Position numbers and translations under genes: made by a program
Part shown: in pieces, positions 10,914 through 11,551 of the stretch
How the letters are laid out: each line of letters starts with the position of its first letter
Numbering within the stretch: position 1 is the first letter of the stretch
Assembly (NCBI GenBank): GCA_028711825.1
Contig: JAQTRM010000001.1
Location: 2,191 to 13,741, forward strand
DNA length: 11,551 nucleotides
Direction: 5' to 3'
Source of the DNA: Candidatus Omnitrophota bacterium
Lineage (GTDB): Bacteria > Omnitrophota > Gorgyraeia > Gygaellales > Profunditerraquicolaceae
Notes under the pieces: model-generated
What the model saw: the letters and a program-made list of their open reading frames with translations, nothing else
Database searches by the model: none
What the model was told of the DNA's origin: nothing

Positions 10914-11551
10914 ATGAAAAAGATCGTGTTAATATTCATGCTTCTTGGGTCAGCAGGCTGTGCGGGTGTGGATACCTATACCGGCCCGGTCCTGCCGGCT
11001 ACCGTTCAATCTTCGGAACGTTCGTATCACCGGGTGGCCCCTGGAGAAACCCTTTGGAAGATCTCCCGGGTTTACGGGGTGGAAATTGACGATATCATCC
11101 GTCTGAACCATCTTACGGATAGTTCAGTTATCGAGCCTGGGCAGGCGCTCTTAATCCCGGCTGTCTCAAAAAGAGAGGAATCTCCGGTAAGGCCGGCTGG
11201 CGAAGAATTTATCTGGCCGCTCAAGGGCAGAATCATCTCGACCTTTGGCGCTAATTATCACAACCTAATAAATAAAGGGATTAATATCCAGGTTTCCCCG
11301 GGAACGGATATTTTAGCTGCCCGGGAAGGCAAGGTTGTTTTTTATTCCGCCAGCTTAGGCAATTATGGAAACACCTTGATTATCGACCATGGCGACGGTT
11401 TGCGCAGCGTTTATTCGCGTATCGCGGAAAATTTTGTCCAACCGGGAGATATCGTTCAAAAGGGCGCGTTGATCGGAAAAGCGGGATCCGGCTGCCGGGA
11501 TAAAAATGTATATCTGCATTTTGAGATCCGCAAGGGAGCGCTCCCCCAGAA
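10914..11551 (+). CDS. LysM and degenerate M23 (LytM) domain lipoprotein, NlpD-like (3' end outside window)
   Basis: 212 residues are visible before the window ends. ATG 10914 begins a lipoprotein signal (MKKIVLIFMLLGSAGC) with a lipobox ending at Cys16. Next come a LysM peptidoglycan-binding domain at about 38-82 (YHRVAPGETLWKISRVYGV…LNHLTD…IEPGQALLIP) and, from about 100, an M23 domain (FIWPLKGRIISTFG, GYGNT-like LGNYGNTLIIDHGDGL, VQPGDIVQKGALIGKAG, YLHFEIRKG). The catalytic residues are mostly lost: the HxGxD positions are Asn120 and Asn124, the YAH position is YSR (Arg169), and the HLH motif is YLH (Tyr200, His202). It is therefore probably not a hydrolase but an activator of cell-wall amidases, like NlpD or EnvC, which are degenerate in the same way. 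It starts 30 nt after the tRNA, with GGCAGGG as ribosome-binding site. Confidence 0.88.
   Translation, partial: MKKIVLIFMLLGSAGCAGVDTYTGPVLPATVQSSERSYHRVAPGETLWKISRVYGVEIDDIIRLNHLTDSSVIEPGQALLIPAVSKREESPVRPAGEEFIWPLKGRIISTFGANYHNLINKGINIQVSPGTDILAAREGKVVFYSASLGNYGNTLIIDHGDGLRSVYSRIAENFVQPGDIVQKGALIGKAGSGCRDKNVYLHFEIRKGALPQ

Noticed and set aside
10835..11089. Plus-strand open frame beginning inside the tRNA
   Set aside because: It overlaps tRNA-Gly and is out of frame with the clear lipoprotein gene from 10914.

Overview
The window looks like a chromosomal segment of a diderm (Gram-negative-type), mid-GC bacterium. It carries genes for ADP-heptose, an LPS core precursor, and a lipoprotein with LysM and M23 domains. 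It also carries an Asp23/AmaP pair next to accBC, as in Firmicutes, and a PPi-type phosphofructokinase. The mix of gene families and the densely packed all-plus-strand layout fit an uncultured lineage such as Candidatus Omnitrophota. That placement is an inference from gene content and was not tested by a search. All recognised genes are on the + strand, and no convincing minus-strand gene was seen.

Layout. (1) 1-2632: a tight run of a DUF1844-family gene (5' end outside the window), a Trm112-like zinc-ribbon gene, aroQ, an M24 (Xaa-Pro) peptidase and efp, closed by a perfect-palindrome intrinsic terminator at 2646-2676. (2) 2677-6760: a leader with a long-range hairpin, then accB, accC, an Asp23/Gls24-family gene, an AmaP-like membrane protein and a phosphofructokinase. 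(3) 6761-7139: a non-coding block of tandem, hairpin-rich repeats that runs into a promoter-like AT-rich patch and paired hairpins just upstream of gmhA. (4) 7140-10691: gmhA, rfaE2 (hldE adenylyltransferase domain), thiD2, thiE and thiC. This is an operon-like array in which ADP-heptose genes lead directly into thiamin pyrimidine and coupling genes through overlapping reading frames. (5) 10692-11551: a structured spacer, tRNA-Gly(CCC), and a lipoprotein with LysM and degenerate M23 domains that runs off the right edge.

How the genes work together. The accBC pair gives the biotin carrier and biotin carboxylase half of acetyl-CoA carboxylase; the carboxyltransferase subunits are not here. The Asp23 and AmaP proteins probably form a membrane-anchored complex. 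The phosphofructokinase has Asp104 and Lys125 in the positions that mark PPi-dependent enzymes, which would make this glycolytic step reversible. GmhA and RfaE2 are the first and last-but-one steps of ADP-heptose synthesis. ThiC, ThiD2 and ThiE make HMP-P, convert it to HMP-PP and couple it to the thiazole; no TPP riboswitch was found.

The most unusual material is repeat DNA. A 56-59 bp element occurs in two inverted copies (942-1000 and 2678-2733). A hairpin array lies at 6763-7060, and a diverged, apparently compensated copy of its core hairpin sits next to the gmhA ribosome-binding site. A REP-like palindrome sits directly on the start codon of rfaE2 and appears to have given the protein a novel N-terminal extension. 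No wholly new multi-gene system is evident; most genes are recognisable housekeeping genes.
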